The notes below the pieces were generated by a model. The model had not been told where the DNA came from and made no database searches. It worked only from the letters and a program-made list of their open reading frames with translations. From contig JBKCNM010000047.1 of NCBI GenBank assembly GCA_046297395.1, positions 1-51,562 on the forward strand: a stretch of 51,562 nt of DNA. Direction: 5' to 3'. Of the stretch, positions 1 to 7,212 are shown one piece after another (the first letter of the stretch is position 1; the number at the start of each line of letters is the position of its first letter). Position numbers and translations under genes: made by a program. The stretch comes from JBEICQ01 sp046297395. Lineage in GTDB: Bacteria > Bacteroidota > Bacteroidia > UBA4408.

Positions 1-2
1 CT

Positions 3-1502
3 TTCATATTTCTTGTTATGTTCACTTTTCCGGCATTTTCGCAGGCTCCTCAGAAATTCAGTTTTCAGGCGGTGATCCGCAATAACAGCAACAACCTCAT
101 CTTGAATGCACCTGTTGGCATTCGCATAAAAATACTGCAGGGCAGTGCAACAGGAACTGCAGTATACACCGAAACGCATTCGGTAAACACCAATAACAAT
201 GGCTTGGTTGACCTGCAGATTGGCGGAGGAACCTCAGTAAATGGTTCTATCTCCTCCATCAATTGGAACAACGGTCCCTATTTCATCAGTTGTGAGACCG
301 ATCCTTCAGGAGGCAACAATTACACCATCGCCTCCACCATCCAGCTCCTGAGTGTGCCATACGCACTCTTTGCTTCAGAAGCGGCCAATGGATTGTCCAA
401 CGGAACTGTTACCGGACAAATGATGTATTGGAATGGCACTTCCTGGATGAACCTAAACCCGGGTACGCAAGCACAAGTGCTCACGCTCTGCAATGGTACA
501 CCAACCTGGACCTCCGGAGGACAATGTCCTACTCCCGCAGGCAGCATTTCATCACTAAACTGCGCAGGTGCCACCGGCACCGGAACACTCACCTCATCTC
601 AGCCGGCATCCGGCGTAAGTACCACCATCACTTACAGCGGAGGCAATGGAGGCAGTTATCCCGCACAAAGTGTTTCGTCTTCCGGAGTCACCGGACTCAA
701 CGCTTCATTAACAGCAGGAAATTTTTCCAATGGCAGTGGCGCCATTACCTACAACATCACCGGAACCCCATCAGGAAGTGGAACTGCCTCCTTTGCCATT
801 AGCCTGGGTGGACAAACTTGCAGTTTTACCAGAACAGTCTCAGCAGGAAGTCCGGGCAGTGCCACATGCGGTGCCACAAATGTGCACAACACAAGCCTTA
901 CCTACGGAACTGTTACCGACCAGGATGGAAATGTGTACAAAAGCATCATCATAGGTGGCAGAGAGTTTATGGCAGAAAACCTGAAAACCGCTCATTACCG
1001 CAATGGTGATTTGATACCTGCAGTTTCTTCACAAAGCGCCTGGTTAGGTCTCAGCACGGGTGCCATGTGCTGGTATAACAACGACAGCGCTTCCTTCGAA
1101 TGTCCTTACGGAAAATTATACAATTGGTATGCCGTGGCTGATACACGGGGCATTTGCCCCTCAGGTTGGCATGTTCCTACAGATTCCGAATACACCGCAC
1201 TGGGAACAGCACTGGGAGGAATAAACATCGCCAGCGGCAAATTAAAAACCACAGGTACCCAATACTGGTCTCCGCCCAACACCGATGCTTCCAACCAAAG
1301 CGGATTTTCTGCGCTGCCTGCGGGAGAAAGATATCTTAACGGAGTATATTATGACCAGGGTACCTTCATATACCTGTGGTGTTCCACCGAAGCTACCACC
1401 ACCGACGGATGGAGAAGGTACTTTGGAAATGTATTCGGCGATTTTATACGCGGAACAGCTGATAAAAACGAAGGACATTCCCTTCGTTGCATCCGAGATT
1501 AA
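3..1502 (+). CDS. Secreted FISUMP-domain protein, 5' end cut by window edge
   Basis: The reading frame is open from the window edge, and the hydrophobic run before and after the first ATG (position 18) reads as a signal peptide ending near AFSQA, so the true start probably lies upstream of the window. After the signal comes a beta-rich segment typical of Bacteroidota secreted proteins (FQAVIRNN, then a stretch ending LQIGGG), a Ser/Gly/Thr-rich linker of about 130 residues, and a C-terminal FISUMP domain (Fibrobacter succinogenes major paralogous domain). FISUMP hallmarks seen are DQDGNVYKSIIIGGREFMAE, CPYGKLYNWYAV, CPSGWHVPTDSEY and the C-terminal LRCIRD. FISUMP proteins are exported and thought to act at the cell surface, but their molecular role is not settled. 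No T9SS sorting domain follows, since the FISUMP domain ends the protein. Family assignment is good; function is open. Confidence 0.85.
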   Translation, partial: FIFLVMFTFPAFSQAPQKFSFQAVIRNNSNNLILNAPVGIRIKILQGSATGTAVYTETHSVNTNNNGLVDLQIGGGTSVNGSISSINWNNGPYFISCETDPSGGNNYTIASTIQLLSVPYALFASEAANGLSNGTVTGQMMYWNGTSWMNLNPGTQAQVLTLCNGTPTWTSGGQCPTPAGSISSLNCAGATGTGTLTSSQPASGVSTTITYSGGNGGSYPAQSVSSSGVTGLNASLTAGNFSNGSGAITYNITGTPSGSGTASFAISLGGQTCSFTRTVSAGSPGSATCGATNVHNTSLTYGTVTDQDGNVYKSIIIGGREFMAENLKTAHYRNGDLIPAVSSQSAWLGLSTGAMCWYNNDSASFECPYGKLYNWYAVADTRGICPSGWHVPTDSEYTALGTALGGINIASGKLKTTGTQYWSPPNTDASNQSGFSALPAGERYLNGVYYDQGTFIYLWCSTEATTTDGWRRYFGNVFGDFIRGTADKNEGHSLRCIRD

Positions 1503-1541
1503 GCCCTCATTGGTGCCAAAAAAATGACCTGCAATCAGCAA

Positions 1542-1586
1542 AACGGAAGTAAAAATCCGGTGGACTGTACTCACTTCACTTCCGTT
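1542..1586. repeat. 9-bp inverted repeat between convergent genes
   Basis: AACGGAAGT at 1542-1550 is the exact reverse complement of ACTTCCGTT at 1578-1586, with a 27-base spacer. It lies in the 236-bp gap between the FISUMP gene (plus) and the retropepsin-like gene (minus), which end toward each other. A role as a shared terminator is possible, but there is no T-run next to it on either strand, so this is only a structural observation. Confidence 0.35.
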
Positions 1587-1738
1587 AGAAAAAAGACGAG
1601 TAAAATCGTTCACCCATCAGCCTCATTTCAAACAAAAAACGGAAAGCAAGGAGTGTATCATTTCTAACTCTCTGCTTCATACCTTATCCTCAAACTTATA
1701 CAAGGGGAAATGCTGCAAACATCGCGCACATTCAACAA

Positions 1739-2158
1739 CTATTTTACCTTTAGTTGGGCAAAATAGGGATGCTCAGGATTTACCATTAACTCGTTGCGGA
1801 GGGGATGAATCAACACATCCATTTCTTCCATGGGAATGGCTCCCAACAAAGGCTCGGCATCACCCGGCAATACCATGGCTCTTCCCGACCATTGCCTGTT
1901 TTTAAAGCGAAGCTGCACCTGATCCACCACCGGGCAATCGATGATGCGGTTGTCGGCAGTCTGTGCTTTTTTGTAATCCACCACAGGCAGTTGCAACTGC
2001 TCTTGAATGCACTCATTGATACAAAGCATGTAAGACCCCGTATCCACAAGCACATTCAAATGAATTCTTTTTACTTCTTCCTCTCCCATAAAATTCCTGC
2101 GAACCATTTCAATATCGCCACCATTCAGGAGTTCAACATCTGCATATACTAATCCCAT
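1739..2158 (-). CDS. Stand-alone retropepsin-like (clan AA) aspartic protease
   Basis: The 139-residue product has the size of a single retroviral-protease-like domain. It carries the catalytic motif VDTGS at about residues 38-42 and, near residue 109, LLGAIPMEEMDVLI, matching the hydrophobic-hydrophobic-Gly element that closes the active site in clan AA proteases. Such enzymes work as homodimers, each subunit giving one Asp. No signal peptide or membrane segment is visible, so it should be cytoplasmic. It stands alone, convergent with the FISUMP gene and with a 373-bp gap upstream. A good promoter match (2180-2212) and a small palindrome sit just before the ATG. The substrate is unknown. Similar small proteases are common unexplained genes in bacteria, and nothing here shows a toxin-antitoxin partner. 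Confidence 0.75.
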   Translation of the reverse strand: MGLVYADVELLNGGDIEMVRRNFMGEEEVKRIHLNVLVDTGSYMLCINECIQEQLQLPVVDYKKAQTADNRIIDCPVVDQVQLRFKNRQWSGRAMVLPGDAEPLLGAIPMEEMDVLIHPLRNELMVNPEHPYFAQLKVK

Positions 2159-2159
2159 A

Positions 2160-2177
2160 TGAAACTATTTTGTTTCA
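2160..2177. promoter_or_regulatory. Palindrome TGAAAC-N6-GTTTCA at the protease transcription start
   Basis: TGAAAC (2160-2165) and GTTTCA (2172-2177) are exact inverted copies separated by six bases. The site lies between the predicted -7 element (2180-2187) and the ATG at 2158, covering the expected start of transcription. That position suits a repressor operator or a 5' hairpin. No regulator is identified. Confidence 0.4.
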
Positions 2178-2179
2178 CA

Positions 2180-2212
2180 CAAAAATAGAAAATAATGAAT
2201 CAAACCATTCAA
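2180..2212 (-). promoter_or_regulatory. Bacteroidota-type promoter of the protease gene
   Basis: Read on the minus strand, TATTTTTG (2187-2180) matches the -7 consensus TAnnTTTG and TTG (2212-2210) lies 22 bases upstream as a -33 element. The expected transcript starts about 15 bases before the ATG at 2158. This is a pattern match only. Confidence 0.5.
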
Positions 2213-2295
2213 CTTCCGGTTGAAGATTCCCCCCGGGGTTTAACGCTTCACACACGCTCTCCAAAGCCCCTTCCGCAAAGCGGCCAAGAAGATTG

Positions 2296-2333
2296 TTTGA
2301 TTCGCAAGTAGAAAAATTTCTTCACGAATCAAA
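2296..2333. repeat. Inverted repeat TTTGATTCG / CGAATCAAA
   Basis: TTTGATTCG (2296-2304) and CGAATCAAA (2325-2333) are perfect 9-bp inverted copies. The 20-base spacer itself contains the near-symmetric GAAAAATTTC. A folded RNA or DNA element is plausible; no function is assigned. Confidence 0.5.
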
Positions 2334-2432
2334 ACGCGCGCGAATTAAATTTTTAGCATCCCATAAATGTTCCTCTGCACCAATTCGCATAAAGCAATTA
2401 ACCGTTTTTTTCTGTACCTCACTTGAAGCAGG

Positions 2433-2467
2433 GATTGGCAAGGAATCTACTCATGAGTAAGCCAATC
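2433..2467. repeat. Nested inverted repeat around palindrome TACTCATGAGTA
   Basis: The perfect 12-bp palindrome TACTCATGAGTA (2448-2459) is flanked by GATTGGC (2433-2439) and its exact inverted copy GCCAATC (2461-2467). It lies about 65 bp past the stop codon of the copper ATPase gene on that gene's strand, so a 3' structure of that transcript is one explanation. There is no T-run directly after it in that direction. Confidence 0.5.
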
Positions 2468-2531
2468 TTTCAATGGCAAAATTCGTGCATCTTCTCAGGC
2501 GCTTATCAACCTCACTTACATGCAAACCGAA

Positions 2532-4622
2532 TTACTTTGCTGCTTTTGCATAAATCAAAAGAGAATTTCCAATCACCACCAGGTCGCTGAGCGACATAAA
2601 CAAAGCAGCATACATCGGCTCCATATGTCCAGTTAGAGCCAAAGGAATCGCTATGAGGTTGTAAGAAAATGCCCAAAACAGATTCTGCCGGATGGTGCGC
2701 ATCACCACAAAGGAAATTTTAAATACTTGCCTGCATGCTTTTAGCTTTTCCGGATGCAACAACAGGATGTCAGATGCATCGGCATGCAAAGTACCCGGCT
2801 CCCCAAAGCCTATACCTGTTCCTGCCAGGGCAAGAGCAGGAGCATCGTTGATGCCATCACCTGCCATTGCTGTCATACCACCTGAAGAAAGCACACGCAA
2901 TTTTTCCTGCTTGGCCGGAGGAGTCATTTCCCATCCAATTTCTGTAAAACCTCTTCCTTCAGCAAAATGCATGACTCTTTTTTTTCTGTCTCCGCTAAAA
3001 AGGTAAGTATGAATACCAAGTGATTGAAACCAACGCAACAAAACATCCACACCTTCCCGTTCCTCATCTTCAATCTGCCAATCAGCAAGTTTTTTGTCAC
3101 CCGAAAACAAAACCAGAAATTTATTCAGGCCTTCTTCCTCACCTCTTACTACATATTCTACACCGGCGATTTTTCCACTTACTCCTTTTCCTTTTTCCTC
3201 ATGCGCATCCTGCATCGGTAAAATACCACAACGGCTTTTCAGTTCACTGCTTACCGATCGGGCAAGCGGATGAATAGAAACAGACTCAAGCGTATAGAGG
3301 ACATCATACAGGTATTTTTCATCGGCTTTTTCATCAAAAACACGAATGCTGCCCAATCTGAATTTTCCTGTGGTAAGGGTTCCGGTTTTGTCGAACACCA
3401 GGTGTTTTGTTTTGCTCAGATTTTCGAGGGCTTGGGCATTTCGTATAACAATTCCCCGCCGCGCTGCCATTCCAATGGCAACCATCATCGCCACAGGAGT
3501 GGCAAGGCCCATGGCACAAGGACAAGAAACAACAACTACAGCAAGGCTTCGCATCATGGCTTCATATGTGCTTGCTCCAAAAAAATAATTCACCGGAAAG
3601 GAAAGAAGAGAAAGGAGAATCACACTGATCACAAAAAAGCCGGCAACCCTGTCACCTGTTCTTTGAATGGCAGGTTTTTTTTGCCTGGCCTCTTTCACCA
3701 GACCCAACAGGGTATTTAGGCTATTTTGAGCAAACGCATTGTTGGATCGGATAAGCAGTGTGCCATTAAGCAAAAGGGATCCCGCCACTACCCGATCGCC
3801 TGTTTGCCTCTGCAGCGGGTGAGATTCACCTGTAATGACAGATTCATCACAATATCCTTCGCCACTCACCACCTCTCCATCGGCAGGAAGTTTTTCGCCG
3901 GCAAGTACCTGGAGTAAATCATGCTTTCGGATTTCATGAACAGGAATATCCTCTACCACCTGTTTGCCAAACTGCAGGGCCATGCGGTGCGCTTTTTCCG
4001 GAAATTCTTTATCGAGCGAAGCAAGAAATGTATTTGCTTTTTGTATTGAATACTTTTCAATACGCTGTCCAAGCATCACAAATGCCACTACAGAAGCCCC
4101 GGTCTCAAAAAACAAATATCTGTGTGCCTCCTCTCCATGAAGAAACCAACCAACACAACTGTAAACAAAAGAAGAAATTACCCCTGCAAGAATGAGCACA
4201 TCCATGTTGGGTTGTTTGAGCCTAATTGAACCCCATGCGCTTTTTCCAAAATGCATAATCCCGTAGAGGCAAACCGGGAGTGACAAAAAGCATTGAACCA
4301 GCGGTTGATGCAGCCAGGGTAATTGCAGAAACATGTGCCCAAGCAGAAGCGGCAAAGTAAAAATCCATATCCCAAGAAGGATTAGGTTCTCGCGAAGAGG
4401 ACCTTTCGCTTTTCCATCGCTGCTCACATGATAACCCAAGCGATTTATACCTTCTATAATTTCTTCTTTTTTGCCTTCCTCAAGCGGAGAAAATCTTACT
4501 TCTCCACTCATGAAATCAACTTCAGGCTGCTGCACATCCTTGCTTCGCAAAAATGTATCAATGGTTTTTGCACAATCCATGCAGGTCATGCCCTGCACAT
4601 GCAGAACGGTTTTCTCAGCCAT
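2532..4622 (-). CDS. copA: Heavy-metal (copper-type) P1B ATPase
   Basis: A 696-residue membrane pump that would move a soft metal ion, most likely Cu(I), across the cytoplasmic membrane using ATP. In order it has one heavy-metal-associated domain with GMTCMDC (C14, C17), several membrane segments, the actuator TGES (264-267), the metal-site motif CPC (367-369), the phosphorylation site DKTGT (D411), the P1B-specific HP pair (451-452), the hinge GDGIND (588-593) and a last membrane pair with YN (654-655). The TM8 stretch reads MSLSD (676-680) where typical Cu(I) exporters have MxxSS, so the second Ser of the metal site is Asp. It could therefore be a CopA-type exporter or a CcoI/FixI-like pump supplying copper to cytochrome oxidase. 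Its start overlaps the end of the upstream SpoU gene by 8 bp, which suggests co-translation. Confidence 0.88.
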   Translation of the reverse strand: MAEKTVLHVQGMTCMDCAKTIDTFLRSKDVQQPEVDFMSGEVRFSPLEEGKKEEIIEGINRLGYHVSSDGKAKGPLRENLILLGIWIFTLPLLLGHMFLQLPWLHQPLVQCFLSLPVCLYGIMHFGKSAWGSIRLKQPNMDVLILAGVISSFVYSCVGWFLHGEEAHRYLFFETGASVVAFVMLGQRIEKYSIQKANTFLASLDKEFPEKAHRMALQFGKQVVEDIPVHEIRKHDLLQVLAGEKLPADGEVVSGEGYCDESVITGESHPLQRQTGDRVVAGSLLLNGTLLIRSNNAFAQNSLNTLLGLVKEARQKKPAIQRTGDRVAGFFVISVILLSLLSFPVNYFFGASTYEAMMRSLAVVVVSCPCAMGLATPVAMMVAIGMAARRGIVIRNAQALENLSKTKHLVFDKTGTLTTGKFRLGSIRVFDEKADEKYLYDVLYTLESVSIHPLARSVSSELKSRCGILPMQDAHEEKGKGVSGKIAGVEYVVRGEEEGLNKFLVLFSGDKKLADWQIEDEEREGVDVLLRWFQSLGIHTYLFSGDRKKRVMHFAEGRGFTEIGWEMTPPAKQEKLRVLSSGGMTAMAGDGINDAPALALAGTGIGFGEPGTLHADASDILLLHPEKLKACRQVFKISFVVMRTIRQNLFWAFSYNLIAIPLALTGHMEPMYAALFMSLSDLVVIGNSLLIYAKAAK

Positions 4623-5160
4623 GTAAAGATGATTTTAATTGTGCATAATAATGCCAAAGTACCACCCCACTGCTCACTGAAACATTGAGGGAATGCTTGG
4701 CACCGGATTGGGGAATTTCTATACACCCATGACAAATATTCAGCAGGCGTTGTTGAACCCCTTCCACTTCATTTCCGAAGATGAGACATATTTTTTCTTC
4801 AGTTCCCACTTTTACTTCATCCAGCGGAATACTATTCGTGGCCTGTTCAACAGCCCAAAGGGAGTAGCCTTGTGATTTGATATTTTCAGCTGCCTCCAAG
4901 GCATCAGCAAAATACTGCCAGTGCACAGATTCCTCAGCACCCAGGGCTGTTTTGCGGATTTCTCGCGCAGGCGGGCAGGCGGTGATGCCGCACAACACCA
5001 GACCCGAGGCAGCAAAGGCATCTGCATTACGAAACACTGCCCCCACATTGAGCATGCTCCGCACATTGTCCAGCAACAGCAAAACAGGCAATTTCCTTGC
5101 TCCCAAAGATTCTCCCGGGCTCATCCGGTGGAGTTCATCCATGCTTAACTTGCGGTTCAT
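4615..5160 (-). CDS. SpoU/TrmH-family RNA 2'-O-ribose methyltransferase
   Basis: A roughly 181-residue SPOUT enzyme that would methylate a ribose 2'-OH of tRNA or rRNA using S-adenosylmethionine, in the cytoplasm as a knotted dimer. The three SpoU motifs are visible: LDNVRSMLNVGAVFRNADAF (motif 1, with its conserved Asn and Arg), ICLIFGNEVEGV (motif 2) and IEIPQSGAKHSLNVSVSSGV (motif 3). The frame stays open upstream to 5280, but I chose the ATG at 5160 because the family normally begins with a sequence like MNRKLSMDEL and because a -7 promoter match lies at 5172-5165. It overlaps copA by 8 bp and is divergent from atpD. Which nucleotide it modifies cannot be told. Confidence 0.85.
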   Translation of the reverse strand: MNRKLSMDELHRMSPGESLGARKLPVLLLLDNVRSMLNVGAVFRNADAFAASGLVLCGITACPPAREIRKTALGAEESVHWQYFADALEAAENIKSQGYSLWAVEQATNSIPLDEVKVGTEEKICLIFGNEVEGVQQRLLNICHGCIEIPQSGAKHSLNVSVSSGVVLWHYYAQLKSSLHG

Positions 5161-5164
5161 TTCC

Positions 5165-5172
5165 CAAAAGTA
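5165..5172 (-). promoter_or_regulatory. -7 promoter element just upstream of the SpoU gene
   Basis: On the minus strand TACTTTTG (5172-5165) matches TAnnTTTG exactly and ends only four bases before the ATG at 5160. Transcription would then start at or next to the A of the ATG, giving a leaderless mRNA. No well-spaced TTG is visible upstream. Confidence 0.4.
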
Positions 5173-5319
5173 AGGGTAATGCAACTGCAAAACGGCTTGG
5201 CTGCACTCAAAAACACAAGGGAAACGAGAAAAAAACAGATTGGCCCGGACCTGCTTTTCCACAGCGATAAAATCCTTCATGGGATGACTTGAAAAGGGAA
5301 AGAAGATGCAAGGATATTT

Positions 5320-5352
5320 TTGTCGCAGGGTATCAAATTATTCCTACTTTTG
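5320..5352 (+). promoter_or_regulatory. Promoter of atpDC
   Basis: TTG (5320-5322, the end of a TTTTTG) and TACTTTTG (5345-5352) match the Bacteroidota -33 and -7 elements with a 22-base spacer. The ATG of atpD is at 5374, so the expected 5' leader is about 15 bases. Confidence 0.6.
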
Positions 5353-5373
5353 CGTCGCAATTTTAAAAGCACC

Positions 5374-6888
5374 ATGTCAAACCAAGCGGGAACCATAGCC
5401 CAAATTATCGGCCCGGTGGTCGATGTTAGATTCGACGCCGAAGGCGCTCAACTTCCAAATATCCTCGACGCCCTTGAAGTAAGCAGGGAAAACGGCCAGC
5501 GCATTGTGCTGGAATGCCAGCAACACATCGGAGAAAACACAGTAAGAACCATTTCTATGGACTCTACTGACGGACTTCGCCGCGGCATGCCCGTAATCAA
5601 TACCGGAAACCCCATCCGTATGCCCATTGGGGAGCAAATCAAAGGAAGACTATTCAATGTTGTGGGTGAAGCCATCGACGGACTTGGCGAAACAACCTCC
5701 AAGGACGGTTATGTGATTCATCGTACCCCACCAAAATTCGAAGAACTCTCTCCTGCCAATGAGGTACTCTATACAGGAATCAAGGTAATTGACCTGATTG
5801 AGCCTTACGCCAAAGGCGGAAAAATTGGTTTGTTTGGTGGTGCCGGTGTGGGCAAAACCGTACTCATCATGGAACTTGTAAACAATATTGCCAAGGCCTA
5901 TTCAGGACTTTCTGTGTTCGCAGGTGTGGGTGAGAGAACCCGTGAAGGAAACGACCTCCTCAGGGAATTTATTGAATCTGATGTTATTAAATATGGTGAG
6001 GCATTTAAGCATTCACTGGAACAAGGCGGTTGGGATCTCGACAAAGTTGACTACAAAGAACTGGCTGATTCCAAAGCTACCCTTGTGTTCGGTCAGATGA
6101 ACGAACCTCCCGGAGCCCGTGCCCGTGTGGCCCTGAGCGGTCTTACCCTCGCAGAATACTACCGCGATGGCGATGGCGAAGGAAAAGGAAAAGACATCCT
6201 GTTCTTTATCGACAACATCTTCCGCTTTACCCAGGCAGGATCTGAAGTATCTGCACTCCTCGGTCGTATGCCTTCTGCAGTAGGTTACCAACCCACTCTT
6301 TCCACCGAAATGGGTGCAATGCAGGAAAGGATTACTTCCACCAAAAGAGGCTCCATTACCTCTGTTCAGGCGGTGTATGTACCTGCTGATGACCTTACTG
6401 ACCCGGCTCCTGCTACCACCTTTAGCCACCTCGACGCCACTACGGTACTTAGCCGTAAAATTGCCGAGCTCGGAATTTATCCCGCAGTGGATCCGCTCGA
6501 CTCTACCTCTCGTATCCTCACCCCTTCCATTATTGGCGAGGCCCATTATCGTTGCGCCCAACGCGTGAAAGAAATCTTACAGCGTTACAAAGAATTGCAA
6601 GACATTATCGCCATCCTCGGTATGGACGAATTGTCTGAAGAAGACAAACTTGTGGTACACCGTGCCCGTCGTGTGCAGCGCTTCCTCTCTCAACCATTCC
6701 ATGTGGCCGAACAGTTCACCGGTCTCAAAGGTGTGCTTGTGCCCATCGAAGAAACCATCAAAGGCTTCAACATGATTATGGACGGAGAAGTGGACGAATA
6801 TCCGGAGGCAGCATTCAATCTTGTAGGTACCATTGAAGATGCCATCGAAAAAGGTAAAAAACTGATTGCTGAATCCAAGAAATCATAA
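5374..6888 (+). CDS. atpD: ATP synthase F1 subunit beta
   Basis: The 504-residue catalytic subunit of the F1 sector, which makes or hydrolyses ATP at the cytoplasmic face of the membrane. Seen are the Walker A loop GGAGVGKT (155-162), the catalytic-Glu region VGERTREGNDL, the Walker B segment ILFFIDNIFRFTQAGSE and the DELSEEDK stretch of the C-terminal domain that couples to rotation. The frame is open further upstream, but the ATG at 5374 gives the usual MSNQAGTIAQIIGPVVDVRF start and sits just after a good promoter. The stop overlaps the atpC start by one base (TAATG). The other F1Fo genes are not in this window, so the operon is split as in many Bacteroidota. Codon use leans to C-ending codons, as expected for high expression. 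Confidence 0.98.
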   Translation: MSNQAGTIAQIIGPVVDVRFDAEGAQLPNILDALEVSRENGQRIVLECQQHIGENTVRTISMDSTDGLRRGMPVINTGNPIRMPIGEQIKGRLFNVVGEAIDGLGETTSKDGYVIHRTPPKFEELSPANEVLYTGIKVIDLIEPYAKGGKIGLFGGAGVGKTVLIMELVNNIAKAYSGLSVFAGVGERTREGNDLLREFIESDVIKYGEAFKHSLEQGGWDLDKVDYKELADSKATLVFGQMNEPPGARARVALSGLTLAEYYRDGDGEGKGKDILFFIDNIFRFTQAGSEVSALLGRMPSAVGYQPTLSTEMGAMQERITSTKRGSITSVQAVYVPADDLTDPAPATTFSHLDATTVLSRKIAELGIYPAVDPLDSTSRILTPSIIGEAHYRCAQRVKEILQRYKELQDIIAILGMDELSEEDKLVVHRARRVQRFLSQPFHVAEQFTGLKGVLVPIEETIKGFNMIMDGEVDEYPEAAFNLVGTIEDAIEKGKKLIAESKKS

Positions 6889-7121
6889 TGCTGCTGGAAA
6901 TATTCAGTCCCGATAAAAAAATCTTCAGTGGTGAAGTAGATGCTGTTCAGTTCCCCGGCAGCAGCGGATCTTTTGGAGTATTGCGCAACCATGCACCCAT
7001 GATCTCCAGCCTCGAAAAAGGCAAAATAAAAGTGACTGCCAAAGGAGAGGTTTCATTCTATGAAGTGAAAGGAGGATTCGTGGAGATTGCCGATAACAAG
7101 ATATCGGTACTTGCGGATTAG
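6888..7121 (+). CDS. atpC: ATP synthase F1 subunit epsilon (short form)
   Basis: A 77-residue protein made of the N-terminal beta-sandwich only: MLLEIFSPDKKIFSGEVDAV, then the LRNHAPMISSLEKG loop and FVEIADNKISVLAD at the end. The usual bacterial epsilon is about 130-140 residues because it carries a C-terminal two-helix domain that can inhibit ATP hydrolysis; that domain is absent here. Lack of the domain is common in Bacteroidota. The gene is translationally coupled to atpD by a one-base stop/start overlap. It links the rotor c-ring and gamma subunit, but by inference cannot provide the extended inhibitory conformation. Confidence 0.93.
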   Translation: MLLEIFSPDKKIFSGEVDAVQFPGSSGSFGVLRNHAPMISSLEKGKIKVTAKGEVSFYEVKGGFVEIADNKISVLAD

Positions 7122-7163
7122 TTTTCTTTAAATTTTTTCCTCGTCCCCTTGTTTCCCTCGTGA

Positions 7164-7178
7164 GGCTTTTTAAAAGCC
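7164..7178. terminator. Hairpin between atpC and the cupin gene
   Basis: GGCTTTT (7164-7170) and AAAAGCC (7172-7178) form a perfect 7-bp stem around one central base. A flanking GAG/CTC pairing is possible with slippage. The gap separates two convergent genes, so a bidirectional terminator is the natural reading, but no clear T-run follows the hairpin on either strand. Confidence 0.35.
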
Positions 7179-7212
7179 CCCTCAACTGTTGTGTGTATTC
7201 GATAGGGCATAT

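Larger units (their letters stand above)
2159..2531. other. Gene-free 373-bp stretch with several dyads
   Basis: I see no convincing reading frame of useful length here. The stretch lies between the start of the protease gene and the 3' end of the copper ATPase gene, both on the minus strand. It holds the protease promoter and palindrome at its left end, a 9-bp inverted repeat with a symmetric core (2296-2333), and a nested inverted repeat around a perfect 12-bp palindrome (2433-2467). The remainder is AT-rich without further recognisable signals. An unrecognised structured RNA or a protein-binding region are both possible. Confidence 0.5.

Noticed and set aside
6013..6561. 182-codon minus-strand frame inside atpD
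   Set aside because: Antisense to a conserved gene; no motif.
7164..7178. Possible strong terminator after atpC
   Set aside because: Kept only as a low-confidence hairpin, because no T-run follows on either strand.
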